The translations under genes and the position numbers were made by a program. A DNA stretch of 44,771 nucleotides from JAKSCF01 sp028279945 (GTDB lineage Bacteria > Bacillota > Clostridia > Peptostreptococcales > JAAYPU01): assembly GCA_028279945.1 (NCBI GenBank), contig JANQMT010000142.1, forward strand, positions 1 through 44,771, read 5' to 3'. The stretch's first letter is position 1. Each line of letters starts with the position of its first letter. The notes under the pieces are model-generated. The model saw only the letters and a list, made by a program, of their open reading frames with translations, made no database searches and was not told the origin of the DNA. Shown in pieces: positions 31,918 through 41,098 of this stretch.

Positions 31918-33732
31918 ATGATACACATACTAGACAGTAATTATAAATTAAAAGCAATCCTTACAAAGGTTACAGCATCAAGGAGATACGAGGAAATTAA
32001 CGGAGAAAATATTCTTTCATTCAAAACCAACATAAGTGAAAAAACATCTTTATACCTTACAAGAGACTGTGTAATTAGGTTAAAAGGTGATTACTTTGAT
32101 GTCGCAAAAATGACAAAAGCACAAAATGAAAATGGCTCATGTACTGTTGAAGTAGAGGCAGAACATGTGTCATATAGATTAAATGATTCTATTTATAACC
32201 TTGAAACATTCGCATCAACGGGTACGCCAACACATGTATTGAGTGAAATTCTTGCTGACACACCGTTTGCGATCGGGACCGTAGAGTTTACCGAAAGTGT
32301 AACTTTTTCAGCTGATGAATCAAAGTCAAGAAGGACCTTATTAAGGGAATTTGCAAGCTATATTAATGCGGAACTTCATTTTAACAAATTCACAGTGTCT
32401 TTGGTACAGCATAGAGGGAACACATCTCCGGGAATCTTATCACCTAATAAAAATATTAAAATAATGTCCCAAATTTACGATAAAACAAACACTGACAGCG
32501 AAGGGAATCCGCTTGTATCGTATACTTGTACGCCTGTGAATATTGATCTTTCCTTAGGAGATGAGGTCCTCTTAGTGCAAAAAGAATTAGGCATACAAGA
32601 GCAATTAAGAATTGTAAGTCTTGCAACTAATCCATACAATGATTTAGATAAAAATATAGAGATATCTAATCAAGTTGGAAGGCTAGAGGATGACATATAT
32701 AGAATCGAGACATCAACAGTAATAAAAGGTAAATCGTACAATAGTTGCTCCATAAGTGCTGAAAATGGTTTTGTAGCTACACGTGGGGATGGATTAACAA
32801 AATCAGTTGTGAATGCTACAGATGGGTTTAGTATATACAGTGGAATAGATGTAGATAGTTTAGCAAAGAACTTTTATGTCAACATGCAAGGTAAAATCAT
32901 AGCAAATGGAATAGAAATAAACGGAGACGGAACATTCAGCGGAAATATAACAGGAGAAAATGTAATTGGAACAAATGCAATCATTAACGGGGCCGTAACA
33001 GCAGAGAAAATTAAAACAGATGAGTTAGTTGTCGGAGATAATATTCAGATGGGACCGAATGCAACTATTTCCTGGGGGAATGTAACTAACCAACCTAACA
33101 TAGATCAAATTGCGCTAGACAAGATAAACGATACTTATATCGATGCAAGTGGAGTCTGGACCCCACAGGTATATGCAGGAAACATTAATACATCTTTAGG
33201 AAAAATTACTACGGCACAAATAGAAAACTTAACCGTTGGGGGCAATGTAACAATGGGACCGAATGCTACAATAACCTGGGGAAATGTAGAAAGCAAGCCT
33301 GCTTTTAGCACGGTGGCAACTAGCGGCAGTTATAGCGATTTATTAAACAAGCCCAGTATACCGACAGTTCCTAGTTATATTACGTCTACTAAAATTACAT
33401 CCACGACGATTGAAAGTCCCTATGTTTCAGGAGGAACGATAACAGGAGTAGATATTTTAGGTGCTTATTTTAAAAACTTGAGCGAAACGGGCTGGATTGA
33501 AATAGATCAGTATGGAGCTACAAATATAGCTAATTTTAATTTTATGGTAAACTCAAGTGCAACTCCTTTGCTACAATTTGATAATCAAGTTGATGCTTTA
33601 GACTTTAATGCGTTTGGCGATACTTTTCTATCATACAGCGGTGTATTTAATACTACATACGCCAAAGGTGCATGGAATTTTGATGGTGCAACTGTAGAAG
33701 GGATTGGCAATGTGGTAGCTGTGTTTGGATGA
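31918..33732 (+). CDS. Tail-associated protein (Tal; prophage endopeptidase tail family)
   Basis: A 604-residue baseplate protein. The first ~260 residues (KLKAILTKVTASRRYEEING, DVAKMTKAQNENGSCTVEVE, and SYTCTPVNIDLSLGDEVLLV) match the prophage endopeptidase tail/Tal hub domain. The rest is a repetitive fibre: GENVIGTNAIINGAVTAEKI and two copies of MGPNATI(S/T)WGNV (near 380 and 445) mark triple-helical or Ig-like fibre repeats. No peptidase motif of the NlpC/P60 or M23 type is evident, so a cell-wall-degrading activity is unproven. It follows Dit by 9 bases. Confidence 0.88.
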   Translation: MIHILDSNYKLKAILTKVTASRRYEEINGENILSFKTNISEKTSLYLTRDCVIRLKGDYFDVAKMTKAQNENGSCTVEVEAEHVSYRLNDSIYNLETFASTGTPTHVLSEILADTPFAIGTVEFTESVTFSADESKSRRTLLREFASYINAELHFNKFTVSLVQHRGNTSPGILSPNKNIKIMSQIYDKTNTDSEGNPLVSYTCTPVNIDLSLGDEVLLVQKELGIQEQLRIVSLATNPYNDLDKNIEISNQVGRLEDDIYRIETSTVIKGKSYNSCSISAENGFVATRGDGLTKSVVNATDGFSIYSGIDVDSLAKNFYVNMQGKIIANGIEINGDGTFSGNITGENVIGTNAIINGAVTAEKIKTDELVVGDNIQMGPNATISWGNVTNQPNIDQIALDKINDTYIDASGVWTPQVYAGNINTSLGKITTAQIENLTVGGNVTMGPNATITWGNVESKPAFSTVATSGSYSDLLNKPSIPTVPSYITSTKITSTTIESPYVSGGTITGVDILGAYFKNLSETGWIEIDQYGATNIANFNFMVNSSATPLLQFDNQVDALDFNAFGDTFLSYSGVFNTTYAKGAWNFDGATVEGIGNVVAVFG

Positions 33733-33752
33733 CATTTTAAAATTAACATTAA

Positions 33753-33781
33753 TTGCCAACACTGAATAAATCATATATAAT
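33753..33781 (+). promoter_or_regulatory. Strong sigma-A-like promoter inside the tail operon
   Basis: TTGCCA (33753-33758), 17-base spacer, TATAAT (33776-33781). It precedes the secreted stalk-domain gene 33831-34409 by 50 bases and, with the terminator at 34431, makes that gene an independent unit. Confidence 0.75.
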
Positions 33782-33830
33782 AAAGACAAAATAATCGTAA
33801 ATTATATTATATGATTCAGGAGGCGGTTTC

Positions 33831-34409
33831 ATGAAGAAATTTTTATCAGGCTTGTTGATTGGAGTATTGATTACAGCTTCTGTAACTGTTTATGCAGCTG
33901 TAGAGTATAACATAATACCGAATTCATTCCCAATTTATGTTGACGAAAAAAAGGAAGATGTAGAGGCTTTAAATATAAATGGCTACACTTGGATAAGGTT
34001 AGGAAGCATATCAAAAGTGTTAAATGCAAGCGTAATATTTGACGAAGTTTCAAGTCAAATTATCATTACGACAGGAGGTAATAACTTGGGTGAATCTGAT
34101 CAAACTAAGACAGTTTGTGAAAGTAGAACAGAAAAGCCAACCTATTATACAGAAGACGGACAGGAAATGGCAGAGTATGAAGGTAAAAAGTATACACGTT
34201 TAACATACTTAATCCCAACAGCAAAGGGCGAAGGATTCCTTTTGTGGGACAGCGAAAATAAGAAACTTATAATCTATAAGTCGAAAGAATCTTATGAAAA
34301 TGGGGATAATCCAGTTATTGATTCAGTTCCGTATACTCCAATAGAAGGAAGGGCGTGGGTTGAATACGACTACTACACCGACACAATCCTCCCACTAATA
34401 GAAGAATAA
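33831..34409 (+). CDS. Secreted stalk-domain (copper amine oxidase N-like) protein (cargo gene)
   Basis: A 192-residue protein with an N-terminal signal sequence (KKFLSGLLIGVLITASVTVY, then AA). Residues ~33-80 (FPIYVDEKKEDVEALNINGY ... IRLGSISKVLNASVIFD) match the copper amine oxidase N-terminal/stalk domain common in Clostridia surface proteins, which is a wall-associated module and not an enzyme. A second similar unit (~100-150, EYEGKKYTRLTYL, LLWDSENKKLIIY) follows. The start has AGGAGG. It carries its own promoter and terminator in the middle of the tail operon, the signature of a lysogenic cargo gene. Confidence 0.82.
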   Translation: MKKFLSGLLIGVLITASVTVYAAVEYNIIPNSFPIYVDEKKEDVEALNINGYTWIRLGSISKVLNASVIFDEVSSQIIITTGGNNLGESDQTKTVCESRTEKPTYYTEDGQEMAEYEGKKYTRLTYLIPTAKGEGFLLWDSENKKLIIYKSKESYENGDNPVIDSVPYTPIEGRAWVEYDYYTDTILPLIEE

Positions 34410-34430
34410 AGAAAATTGATAACAATATAG

Positions 34431-34455
34431 GGACATCGAAAGATGTCCTTTTTAT
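34431..34455 (+). terminator. Intrinsic terminator after the stalk-domain gene
   Basis: GGACATC (34431-34437), GAAA tetraloop, GATGTCC (34442-34448), then TTTTTATT. It lies within the late operon, so late transcription must read through it or restart downstream. Confidence 0.9.
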
Positions 34456-34508
34456 TAACATCATGGGCAGTAATGCTCTTTTTTATTGCTCAAAAAGGAG
34501 TTGATAAT

Positions 34509-36182
34509 ATGAGTGAACGTAGCGGGTTTACCGGAGGCGGTTCAAACGGTTCAAGTGGTGGGACTGCTGGCGGAACCGGAAGGGTAACAAGTGGAGTTGA
34601 CGGATATCTTCAGGCGTATCAAACACGGGACGGAACAGCACATGTATTTCTGACATACATAAAAACAAGTGACGTCGATTACATTGAAGATATTAAGCTT
34701 TTCCAGGTCGAGGGAATTTTTAATTTAGACAATATGGATCCTGTAACAGGATATCCAATTACTTATGTTGATGTATATAACATCTCTCTCAACGAAGGAG
34801 ACTTTTACCGCACTTGGTTTTTCTGTGATGAGGGAACAACATACCATTTTAGAGCTGTTTTTACATATAGAAACCACTCTGGTGGACTTAGGTATCATCG
34901 TTGGTATACATACGCCTTTAAAAGATCAATGAAATATTCCGCACCGTCTGTTTCTTATAGTTCCGGTAACAATACGTTTAATATATCAACTTCGGTGAGT
35001 GGCAGGAGAGTCGTTGAGTTCGAAAGAACCGATGGGTACAATCCTACCGGAAAAACTAATAACCAGCGTTTACTTTTTTACTTAACGTCACTCGTAAACC
35101 TTGAATTTGGCTATAGTGGATATTATAAATCTAAAAACTACTACGAACTAGAACGGTGGCCTGTCGGCTCATATACTGTAGGTGTTTCTTATACATCATC
35201 CGTTCCCAGTAGTGAAGAATCTAGATTATACGGATATATAACGGATGCCATTAGTAAAATAAATAGTGCATTGTCTGGTACAGGGGTTAGTTTTACTGTT
35301 ACTACAGGAAGCGGAGATATTAACGTCTTATGGGGAACTCATGAAGAATTATGGGGATGGACTCCGAGTTTTTCAGTCGGATGGTATAACGGAACTTGGA
35401 ATACGTGGGCCAGCAACGGATACATTTACGAGGGAGAAGTTAAACTTAGATACGATGAAGTTTGGCACCAAAGTTTTGAGGGAATTGTACTCGAGGAATT
35501 GGTACAGTGTCTAGGATGTGGTCACGATCAATTAGAGCTTCCCGAAAACACTATTTTCTCAGATTTTCTCTATCTAAACAAACCATCGGTCATCGGTACA
35601 GATGATCAGGCCGTAATCGATATTTTATACAAAGAAAGTCTTCAACCCGGAAGTTATTCTTGGGAGATTGCGACCGAGATCAACCCGCCCAAAGGCCATA
35701 TTACGACATTTAGCAATAGCATGAACCTTAACTTTCTGGAGAGCGACAAACCCTATCGTGCTAGAGCATGGATTATACAATCTGACGGGGATCTGTCAGC
35801 CACGAGTAATTGGGTATATTTTACTACACCAATTCGTCCAGACAATTGGTATTGGAATACATCAGAGTTAAATGCGTTTAATGGTAATGGAGAAATCACA
35901 GAGATTTCTTATATCCGGTGGAATCTGTTTATTGATAGGGTAAATGAGTTTAGGGATTACAAAGGGTATTCCTGGATTCCTTCAACTGTATTTGTTCCTG
36001 GTGTTGGGACTATTAACACAAAAATGTCTAGTAGCGATAGAAAGCTTTATGCCGAGAGGTTCAATGCCGTTCGGGAGGCAATTGGAAATCTGTATTCGAC
36101 AGGCATTACAGACAAATCAAGAGGAGATAAAGTATACGGACATTATTTTATAACACTTCAAGATTCACTTAATTCAATCTGA
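34509..36182 (+). CDS. Tail protein with degenerate metzincin (DUF2927-like) domain
   Basis: A 557-residue protein; ATG 34509 follows AAAGGAG (34494-34500), whereas an in-frame ATG at 34443 lies in the terminator hairpin. The N-terminus is Gly/Ser-rich and disordered (~1-30). Residues ~230-390 form a metalloprotease-like domain: VLEELVQCLGCGHDQ (327-341) aligns with the metzincin HExxHxxGxxH/D helix, but the first two His are Glu329 and Gln333, as in DUF2927 proteins; a DQAVIDILY helix follows, as in that family. A fibronectin-like segment comes next (~395-450), then a helical tail. It sits between Tal and the fibre, so is probably a baseplate component; catalysis is doubtful. Confidence 0.72.
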   Translation: MSERSGFTGGGSNGSSGGTAGGTGRVTSGVDGYLQAYQTRDGTAHVFLTYIKTSDVDYIEDIKLFQVEGIFNLDNMDPVTGYPITYVDVYNISLNEGDFYRTWFFCDEGTTYHFRAVFTYRNHSGGLRYHRWYTYAFKRSMKYSAPSVSYSSGNNTFNISTSVSGRRVVEFERTDGYNPTGKTNNQRLLFYLTSLVNLEFGYSGYYKSKNYYELERWPVGSYTVGVSYTSSVPSSEESRLYGYITDAISKINSALSGTGVSFTVTTGSGDINVLWGTHEELWGWTPSFSVGWYNGTWNTWASNGYIYEGEVKLRYDEVWHQSFEGIVLEELVQCLGCGHDQLELPENTIFSDFLYLNKPSVIGTDDQAVIDILYKESLQPGSYSWEIATEINPPKGHITTFSNSMNLNFLESDKPYRARAWIIQSDGDLSATSNWVYFTTPIRPDNWYWNTSELNAFNGNGEITEISYIRWNLFIDRVNEFRDYKGYSWIPSTVFVPGVGTINTKMSSSDRKLYAERFNAVREAIGNLYSTGITDKSRGDKVYGHYFITLQDSLNSI

Positions 36183-36193
36183 GGAGGTTTCAA

Positions 36194-36346
36194 ATGAACA
36201 ACATTTCTTTAACAAATGAAGAGCTACAAAACCTAAACATTTTCCTAGGCAGAGTTACCCTTCAAGGTAATGAGGTTCCTGCATTTGTATCAATAATGAA
36301 AAAACTAAACGATCCCAAAAGAGAGGAGGTAAACAATGGCGAATAA
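36194..36346 (+). CDS. 50-aa phage protein upstream of the fibre gene
   Basis: A short frame from ATG 36194 with a strong GAGGAGG ribosome binding site, encoding 50 residues (NNISLTNEELQNLNIFLGRV ... FVSIMKKLNDPKREEVNNGE). Its 3' end overlaps the fibre gene start at 36336 by 11 bases and contains that gene's AGAGGAGG site, so translation of the two is coupled. Mostly helical and soluble. It could be a fibre chaperone or minor tail component; no family is recognised. Confidence 0.65.
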   Translation: MNNISLTNEELQNLNIFLGRVTLQGNEVPAFVSIMKKLNDPKREEVNNGE

Positions 36347-39300
36347 ATATTGTAATCTGGTAGCTACAAATAAAATTAAAGATGAATACACAAAAATAAA
36401 TGATGGATTCGCAGAAGTGGAGAACGATAAAAACAGTCTTCAACAGCAAATCACAGATAATAAAAATAATCTAACCGCGCATAAAACAGGTAGCAGTGAT
36501 CACGATGATAGATATGATACTAAAAGTCAAGTAAATGCAAAAGATGCAGCTTTGCAACAACAAATCACAAATAATGAAAATGACATAGAAGTAAAACACG
36601 CTAACCATTTGAATTCCACATCGGCGCATAATAGTGATGATCTTGTTAATGGCTCATCAATTACTGGCGATAAAGTTTCAGATGCTATGAACAATTTAAA
36701 AGATACTGTTGATAATGTTATTGTAGGTGCTTCAAACACTTCGATTGGCGTATTTTCTGTAACTGATAATATAAATACAAATGATTATGCTGTAAGTATT
36801 AGCGGAATAACATATTTTGGTGGATTAAAAGTTAATCTCTCTGTTTTTAAAAAAAACACAGGAGAATCGACTCTAAACATTAATAGCTTAGGTGCTAAGA
36901 GTATAAAAACTCAAACAATGGATGGCAGTAAGGATGCATTAAGTGGTGGAGAACTGTACGGTGTAGTCCAACTGGAGTATGACGGAAATGATTTTATTTT
37001 AATTGGAAACGAAAAAGAAGAATACTCGACCCCCCAAACAACCCAACAATCCATAACAAGCTTTGAAAGCGATACGAAAGATGCAAAGGTTCTGTGTTCG
37101 ATTGGTGGGGAGACATTATTTAATTATGCTGATAATGGTGATAATTATAGTAATTGGACAGATTCTCATACGGATATTACTGTATCTGCTGATGGAATTA
37201 CATACACATATGGAGAAACAACAGGGTATGCAGTTTCAAATTCTCTAGAACTCCCGTTAAAACCCTCAACACAATATACAATTATAGCAATGATGATAGC
37301 AGAAAACTTAGCTAATCATATGTATTTTGATGGCGGTGGTATTAATGACATTCCATCCGCATCACTTGGAACTACAAGTGGTATTAAAAAACTTTTAGTT
37401 ACAACAGATGCTACGATTACAAATAAACGTTTAATTCTTGCGCATAGCAATACAGCTGAAAATACAAATGCTACAGCCACAGTTAAAATCCTTGCTATCC
37501 TAGAAGGCGATCATACAAACATTGACATAACAGAGGAATTACCTTATGGTGTGGGGCATAGTACGGTTGATTTGCAGACAAATACAGAGAATTTATTCCC
37601 ATTTGACACCGTATACCAAGGGCTTGTAGAAACTCCAGACTCAAACGATAGTATTATTGGATATATAAAGGTAAAACCTAACACCAATTATGGAGGTAAA
37701 GTATTTGAATCTACATTAGGTTTTGATGCTGATGATAGGCTTTGGCTTGCTTGTGCAAGGTATGTTGGAGAGTATAATACTGCTACCGAATATATAAATA
37801 ATACTACAAGGGCAAATATTACTGTTAGTGGAGAGCAAATTATACTTACAGATAGCGACACAAATTATTTAGCAGTTTTTTCCTATACCCATATCACTTT
37901 AAATAATAAAAAAAATCTGTATAAAAAGATAATGGTCACCGAAGGTAATGCTATACCTACAACGTACCAACCCCATAAATCCAAAACCCTCCAACCCAAC
38001 ATAACCCTAAGAAGCGTACCAGCCATAAGCGACAAGTTTAGAAACGCCGCATTAGTTAATGGTAAGTTAAAGGCATTGGAATGTGCGGAGCATTTGCAGA
38101 ATGTAAGCGATACTCAAACAATTTCATCACATATTAACGTTGAGACAGGCGTGAATGCAAAAAGATGGAAATTAACTGAAAATATAGTATCGACTGGCCT
38201 AAATTGGGTGGCAAATGGAGCCGACTATATTAATGGTGCAATGGATGTTCACGGCTATAGCAGAAAACAAACGATTGAAACAAACTGGGATGATGCTAGT
38301 AATATCGGTTACATGGCGTTAAATGATAGCGACGGGTGTTTATATTATATAACAGATACGAGTACATCAGATATAAGTAATCTATTTCCAATTACATGTG
38401 ATTATAGGTTACCAAACCCAATCATAACCCCACTCCCAAACCTACCCGAACTATGGAGTTATAAAGAAGGTAGGTTAATAGATAATAGCCACATTAAACC
38501 CAAAATAACTTATAGTACGGCTCAAAACGATGTGGCACAGAGTCAAGGAAATACAGAAACTCTACAAAAGCATGAAAACCACTTGGAAACAAACGATGGT
38601 AGGTTAGATACATTAGAAAACGAGGTAACCAACAACATCAACCAAGAAACCATTACCTTAACCAATTCATCACCTGTGGAGCATATTACAGCCAAACAAA
38701 ATGGTGGGATTGATGCTGTAGTTAAAGGTGAAATGATTGTTAATCTGTTGGGGAAGGATGGAGATTTTGGAACAGATAGTAATAGTGATGGTTTAGCAGA
38801 CGGGTGGCTTAATTTAAATACTGGTCAAACTGCCACTATCTCAAATAATGAGCAAAGAATTGTATCTCCTACAAGTCCAGCACACGGATATTGGGGAATT
38901 TCGACGACTAAAGGAAAAGCAAACGCTAATGATGTAATATATGCAAGAGCTGAAATGAAAAAAGTTGCTGGTACAAATAATATTGGTATTGCTGTAGCGA
39001 TAGGTAGTATGTCATCTAATCCAAGTGATTTTACTGCAACTGAAAGTTTTAAAAAGTACTCTGTTTTAAGAACTATGACAGAAGCTGGTGATATTAGATT
39101 TTGGGCATATATTTCAAAATCTGTCACATCGGAAGTTCAGGACGCTACTATCAGAAAAGCGTTTCTAGTCAATCTCACTAACTTATTTGGGGCTGGAAAT
39201 GAGCCTGACCAAGCATGGTGTGATAACAACTTATCCTATGTCAACGGTGCTCAGGCACTTTTACATCCTGCTGTTGAAGTGCGTAGAAAGAATTTGTTTG

Positions 39301-40805
39301 ATAAAGATAATAGTGAAAATTTAATTGGATATGTAGTTTCTTCTGATGGGTCGATTTCAGTAAATCCAACTTTTATTACAACTCATTATATTCCAGTTGA
39401 ACCAAATGAGAATTATATATCTAACAGGTCTACTTCTAATGTTGCATTTTATGATGTTAATAGAAATTTAATATCAGGTCAGGCTGGAAGTGTTTCAATT
39501 TTAACGCCTAGTAATTGTTATTTTATTAGAACTTATACTAATCCAAGTGAGATTCCATTAAATCAATTTCAAGTAGAACAAGGCACAACCCCAACAGTAT
39601 ACGAACCCTACCAAGTCGGTCAAATCATATTCCCTACTGAACTAGCCAAGATAGACACTTATCAAGACAAATTGACTTATAAAGATGGTCTAGCGAAGGT
39701 GGATAGGAAAGTTAAACGTGTGGTGTTGGATGGTAGTCTGGATTGGACGTTTAGTGCTGATTTTTCAGGATTTAAAAGGATAAATCTTTCAAGCACTACG
39801 CTTCTTTTCAATAATTTTGTTGCTAGAAGTGATATTGTTACTAAATATGATAATTCAATAGTTTTATCTGGGCAACCTGATGTAAATTTTACTGAAGCTG
39901 ATCAATCTATATTAGTTTCAGATAGATCATTTCATATATCAGTAGCAGATGTAGATTCTGGTTGGGGTGAAAATTATATACCTTTATCAGGAGAAAGAAA
40001 ACCTTATTTTAACGGCTGGCAGATGAACAACGGTACATTTGGAACTCCATACAACAATACAGGTACAAAAACATGGATTCCGTTAGGCGACACAGACAAT
40101 ACACGTGCTGTAACAACAGTACCGACAACCGTTTCGCCTACCATTTCAGAAGGCACAATAAATCACTATGAATTAAGATACGCACTAGCTGAACCAGAAA
40201 TAGAAGAAATCCAACCCATCATCTTAGGTGATGGTGTTAACTTAGTTGAAGGTCAAAATACATTGACGGTTAAGAGTGGGGTTGAATATGAAAGGGCAGA
40301 ACCTAAATATCATACTGACGGTTCATATCATATCAATTGGGACAATTTAATTGTTAATCCACATTTGTATAATCCTTTAAGATTTAAAGTTAATACTTTT
40401 ATTTGCATCATTAAAATAGATGAGGCTAATATTGAAACTGATGATACACAAAATTGGGATACTCATGTTGATTTACATACATTTGGTAATGTTAGGTTAA
40501 GCATTTTAGAAGCAAATTATGACACTAATGCTACCTACTACGTCCTATACGAAGTCCTCCAAGAAGAGTACAATTGCCAAGTCCAAAGCATGGATATTAG
40601 TTATAAGGAAAATTTACGAGAGGCGTTTAATGAAACTGTAGAAGCTGTTGCGAATAATGAGCAATCGATTAGTGACTTATGGATAACACTATTACCTCTT
40701 GCAGATAAAGAATTAGCAATGAGCAATATAGACTTATTAACAACGGAAACTACAGCAGATTTAAAGGCTAAACTAAATGAAATAATCAATATATGGAAAG
40801 GATGA
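36336..40805 (+). CDS. Large tail fibre / receptor-binding protein (1489 aa)
   Basis: The largest gene in the window. The N-terminus (ATNKIKDEYTKINDGFAEVE, coiled coil with heptad LQQQI runs, HANHLNSTSAHN) is the virion attachment part. The body is a chain of beta-rich modules with repeated themes: ENLFPFDTVYQG/KNLFDKDNSENL segments followed by TTYQPHKS or TVYEPYQVG, a pattern frequent in carbohydrate-binding phage proteins, and LTNLFGAGNEPDQAWC near residue ~950. A helical C-terminus (SYKENLREAFNETVEAVANN ... LLTTETTADLKAKLNEIIN) closes it. It is likely the host receptor-binding fibre. Base composition alternates between C-rich and T-rich blocks, suggesting mosaic assembly. Confidence 0.85.
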   Translation: MANKYCNLVATNKIKDEYTKINDGFAEVENDKNSLQQQITDNKNNLTAHKTGSSDHDDRYDTKSQVNAKDAALQQQITNNENDIEVKHANHLNSTSAHNSDDLVNGSSITGDKVSDAMNNLKDTVDNVIVGASNTSIGVFSVTDNINTNDYAVSISGITYFGGLKVNLSVFKKNTGESTLNINSLGAKSIKTQTMDGSKDALSGGELYGVVQLEYDGNDFILIGNEKEEYSTPQTTQQSITSFESDTKDAKVLCSIGGETLFNYADNGDNYSNWTDSHTDITVSADGITYTYGETTGYAVSNSLELPLKPSTQYTIIAMMIAENLANHMYFDGGGINDIPSASLGTTSGIKKLLVTTDATITNKRLILAHSNTAENTNATATVKILAILEGDHTNIDITEELPYGVGHSTVDLQTNTENLFPFDTVYQGLVETPDSNDSIIGYIKVKPNTNYGGKVFESTLGFDADDRLWLACARYVGEYNTATEYINNTTRANITVSGEQIILTDSDTNYLAVFSYTHITLNNKKNLYKKIMVTEGNAIPTTYQPHKSKTLQPNITLRSVPAISDKFRNAALVNGKLKALECAEHLQNVSDTQTISSHINVETGVNAKRWKLTENIVSTGLNWVANGADYINGAMDVHGYSRKQTIETNWDDASNIGYMALNDSDGCLYYITDTSTSDISNLFPITCDYRLPNPIITPLPNLPELWSYKEGRLIDNSHIKPKITYSTAQNDVAQSQGNTETLQKHENHLETNDGRLDTLENEVTNNINQETITLTNSSPVEHITAKQNGGIDAVVKGEMIVNLLGKDGDFGTDSNSDGLADGWLNLNTGQTATISNNEQRIVSPTSPAHGYWGISTTKGKANANDVIYARAEMKKVAGTNNIGIAVAIGSMSSNPSDFTATESFKKYSVLRTMTEAGDIRFWAYISKSVTSEVQDATIRKAFLVNLTNLFGAGNEPDQAWCDNNLSYVNGAQALLHPAVEVRRKNLFDKDNSENLIGYVVSSDGSISVNPTFITTHYIPVEPNENYISNRSTSNVAFYDVNRNLISGQAGSVSILTPSNCYFIRTYTNPSEIPLNQFQVEQGTTPTVYEPYQVGQIIFPTELAKIDTYQDKLTYKDGLAKVDRKVKRVVLDGSLDWTFSADFSGFKRINLSSTTLLFNNFVARSDIVTKYDNSIVLSGQPDVNFTEADQSILVSDRSFHISVADVDSGWGENYIPLSGERKPYFNGWQMNNGTFGTPYNNTGTKTWIPLGDTDNTRAVTTVPTTVSPTISEGTINHYELRYALAEPEIEEIQPIILGDGVNLVEGQNTLTVKSGVEYERAEPKYHTDGSYHINWDNLIVNPHLYNPLRFKVNTFICIIKIDEANIETDDTQNWDTHVDLHTFGNVRLSILEANYDTNATYYVLYEVLQEEYNCQVQSMDISYKENLREAFNETVEAVANNEQSISDLWITLLPLADKELAMSNIDLLTTETTADLKAKLNEIINIWKG

Positions 40806-40810
40806 ATAAA

Positions 40811-40972
40811 ATGATATATGATGATCTAGCTATAAAGTGCCCTGAGTTATTCAAAGTGATCAATCCTAAAATATCCGAAAAAGACTCAGAGATTAACGAA
40901 TTAAATGCAAAAGTGACTGAGCAGAATGAAATAATTGATCAATTATTGATTGATGCATTAGGAGGAGTATAG
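40811..40972 (+). CDS. 53-aa coiled-coil phage protein upstream of xkdX
   Basis: A short frame from ATG 40811, 5 bases after the fibre stop, with AAAGGATG at the fibre end as ribosome binding site. The 53 residues include a coiled coil (KDSEINELNAKVTEQNEIID). Its last codons carry the AGGAGG site of the xkdX-like gene. This pair of tiny genes between the fibre and holin is typical of Bacillus and Clostridium phages, where the first resembles XkdW in position. Virion role unknown. Confidence 0.65.
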   Translation: MIYDDLAIKCPELFKVINPKISEKDSEINELNAKVTEQNEIIDQLLIDALGGV

Positions 40973-40973
40973 A

Positions 40974-41093
40974 ATGTTTGAAAGATTAAAAGCATTATAT
41001 GAACAGGGAAAAGTTACAGAAACGATGTTAGATGTTGCTGTTAGTAAAGGATGGATAACAGAGGAACAAAAAGCTTTAATTGTAGAGGGGTAA
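40974..41093 (+). CDS. xkdX: XkdX family protein
   Basis: A 39-residue protein with the sequence pattern of the XkdX family: FERLKALYEQGKVTETMLDV then AVSKGWITEEQKALIV. These very short proteins lie between tail fibre and holin genes in Firmicute phages and PBSX-like elements; no biochemical function is known. AGGAGG at 40961-40966 fixes the start ATG 40974, and the stop is 5 bases before the holin start. Confidence 0.88.
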   Translation: MFERLKALYEQGKVTETMLDVAVSKGWITEEQKALIVEG

Positions 41094-41098
41094 GAGCA

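Noticed and set aside
34443..34508. Extra 22-residue hydrophobic N-terminus on the baseplate protein
   Set aside because: That start lies in the 3' arm of the terminator hairpin without a ribosome binding site; ATG 34509 has AAAGGAG.
36336..40805. Diversity-generating retroelement target in the fibre gene
   Set aside because: No reverse transcriptase and no template/variable repeat pair were found; the repeats are protein-level modules with ordinary divergence.
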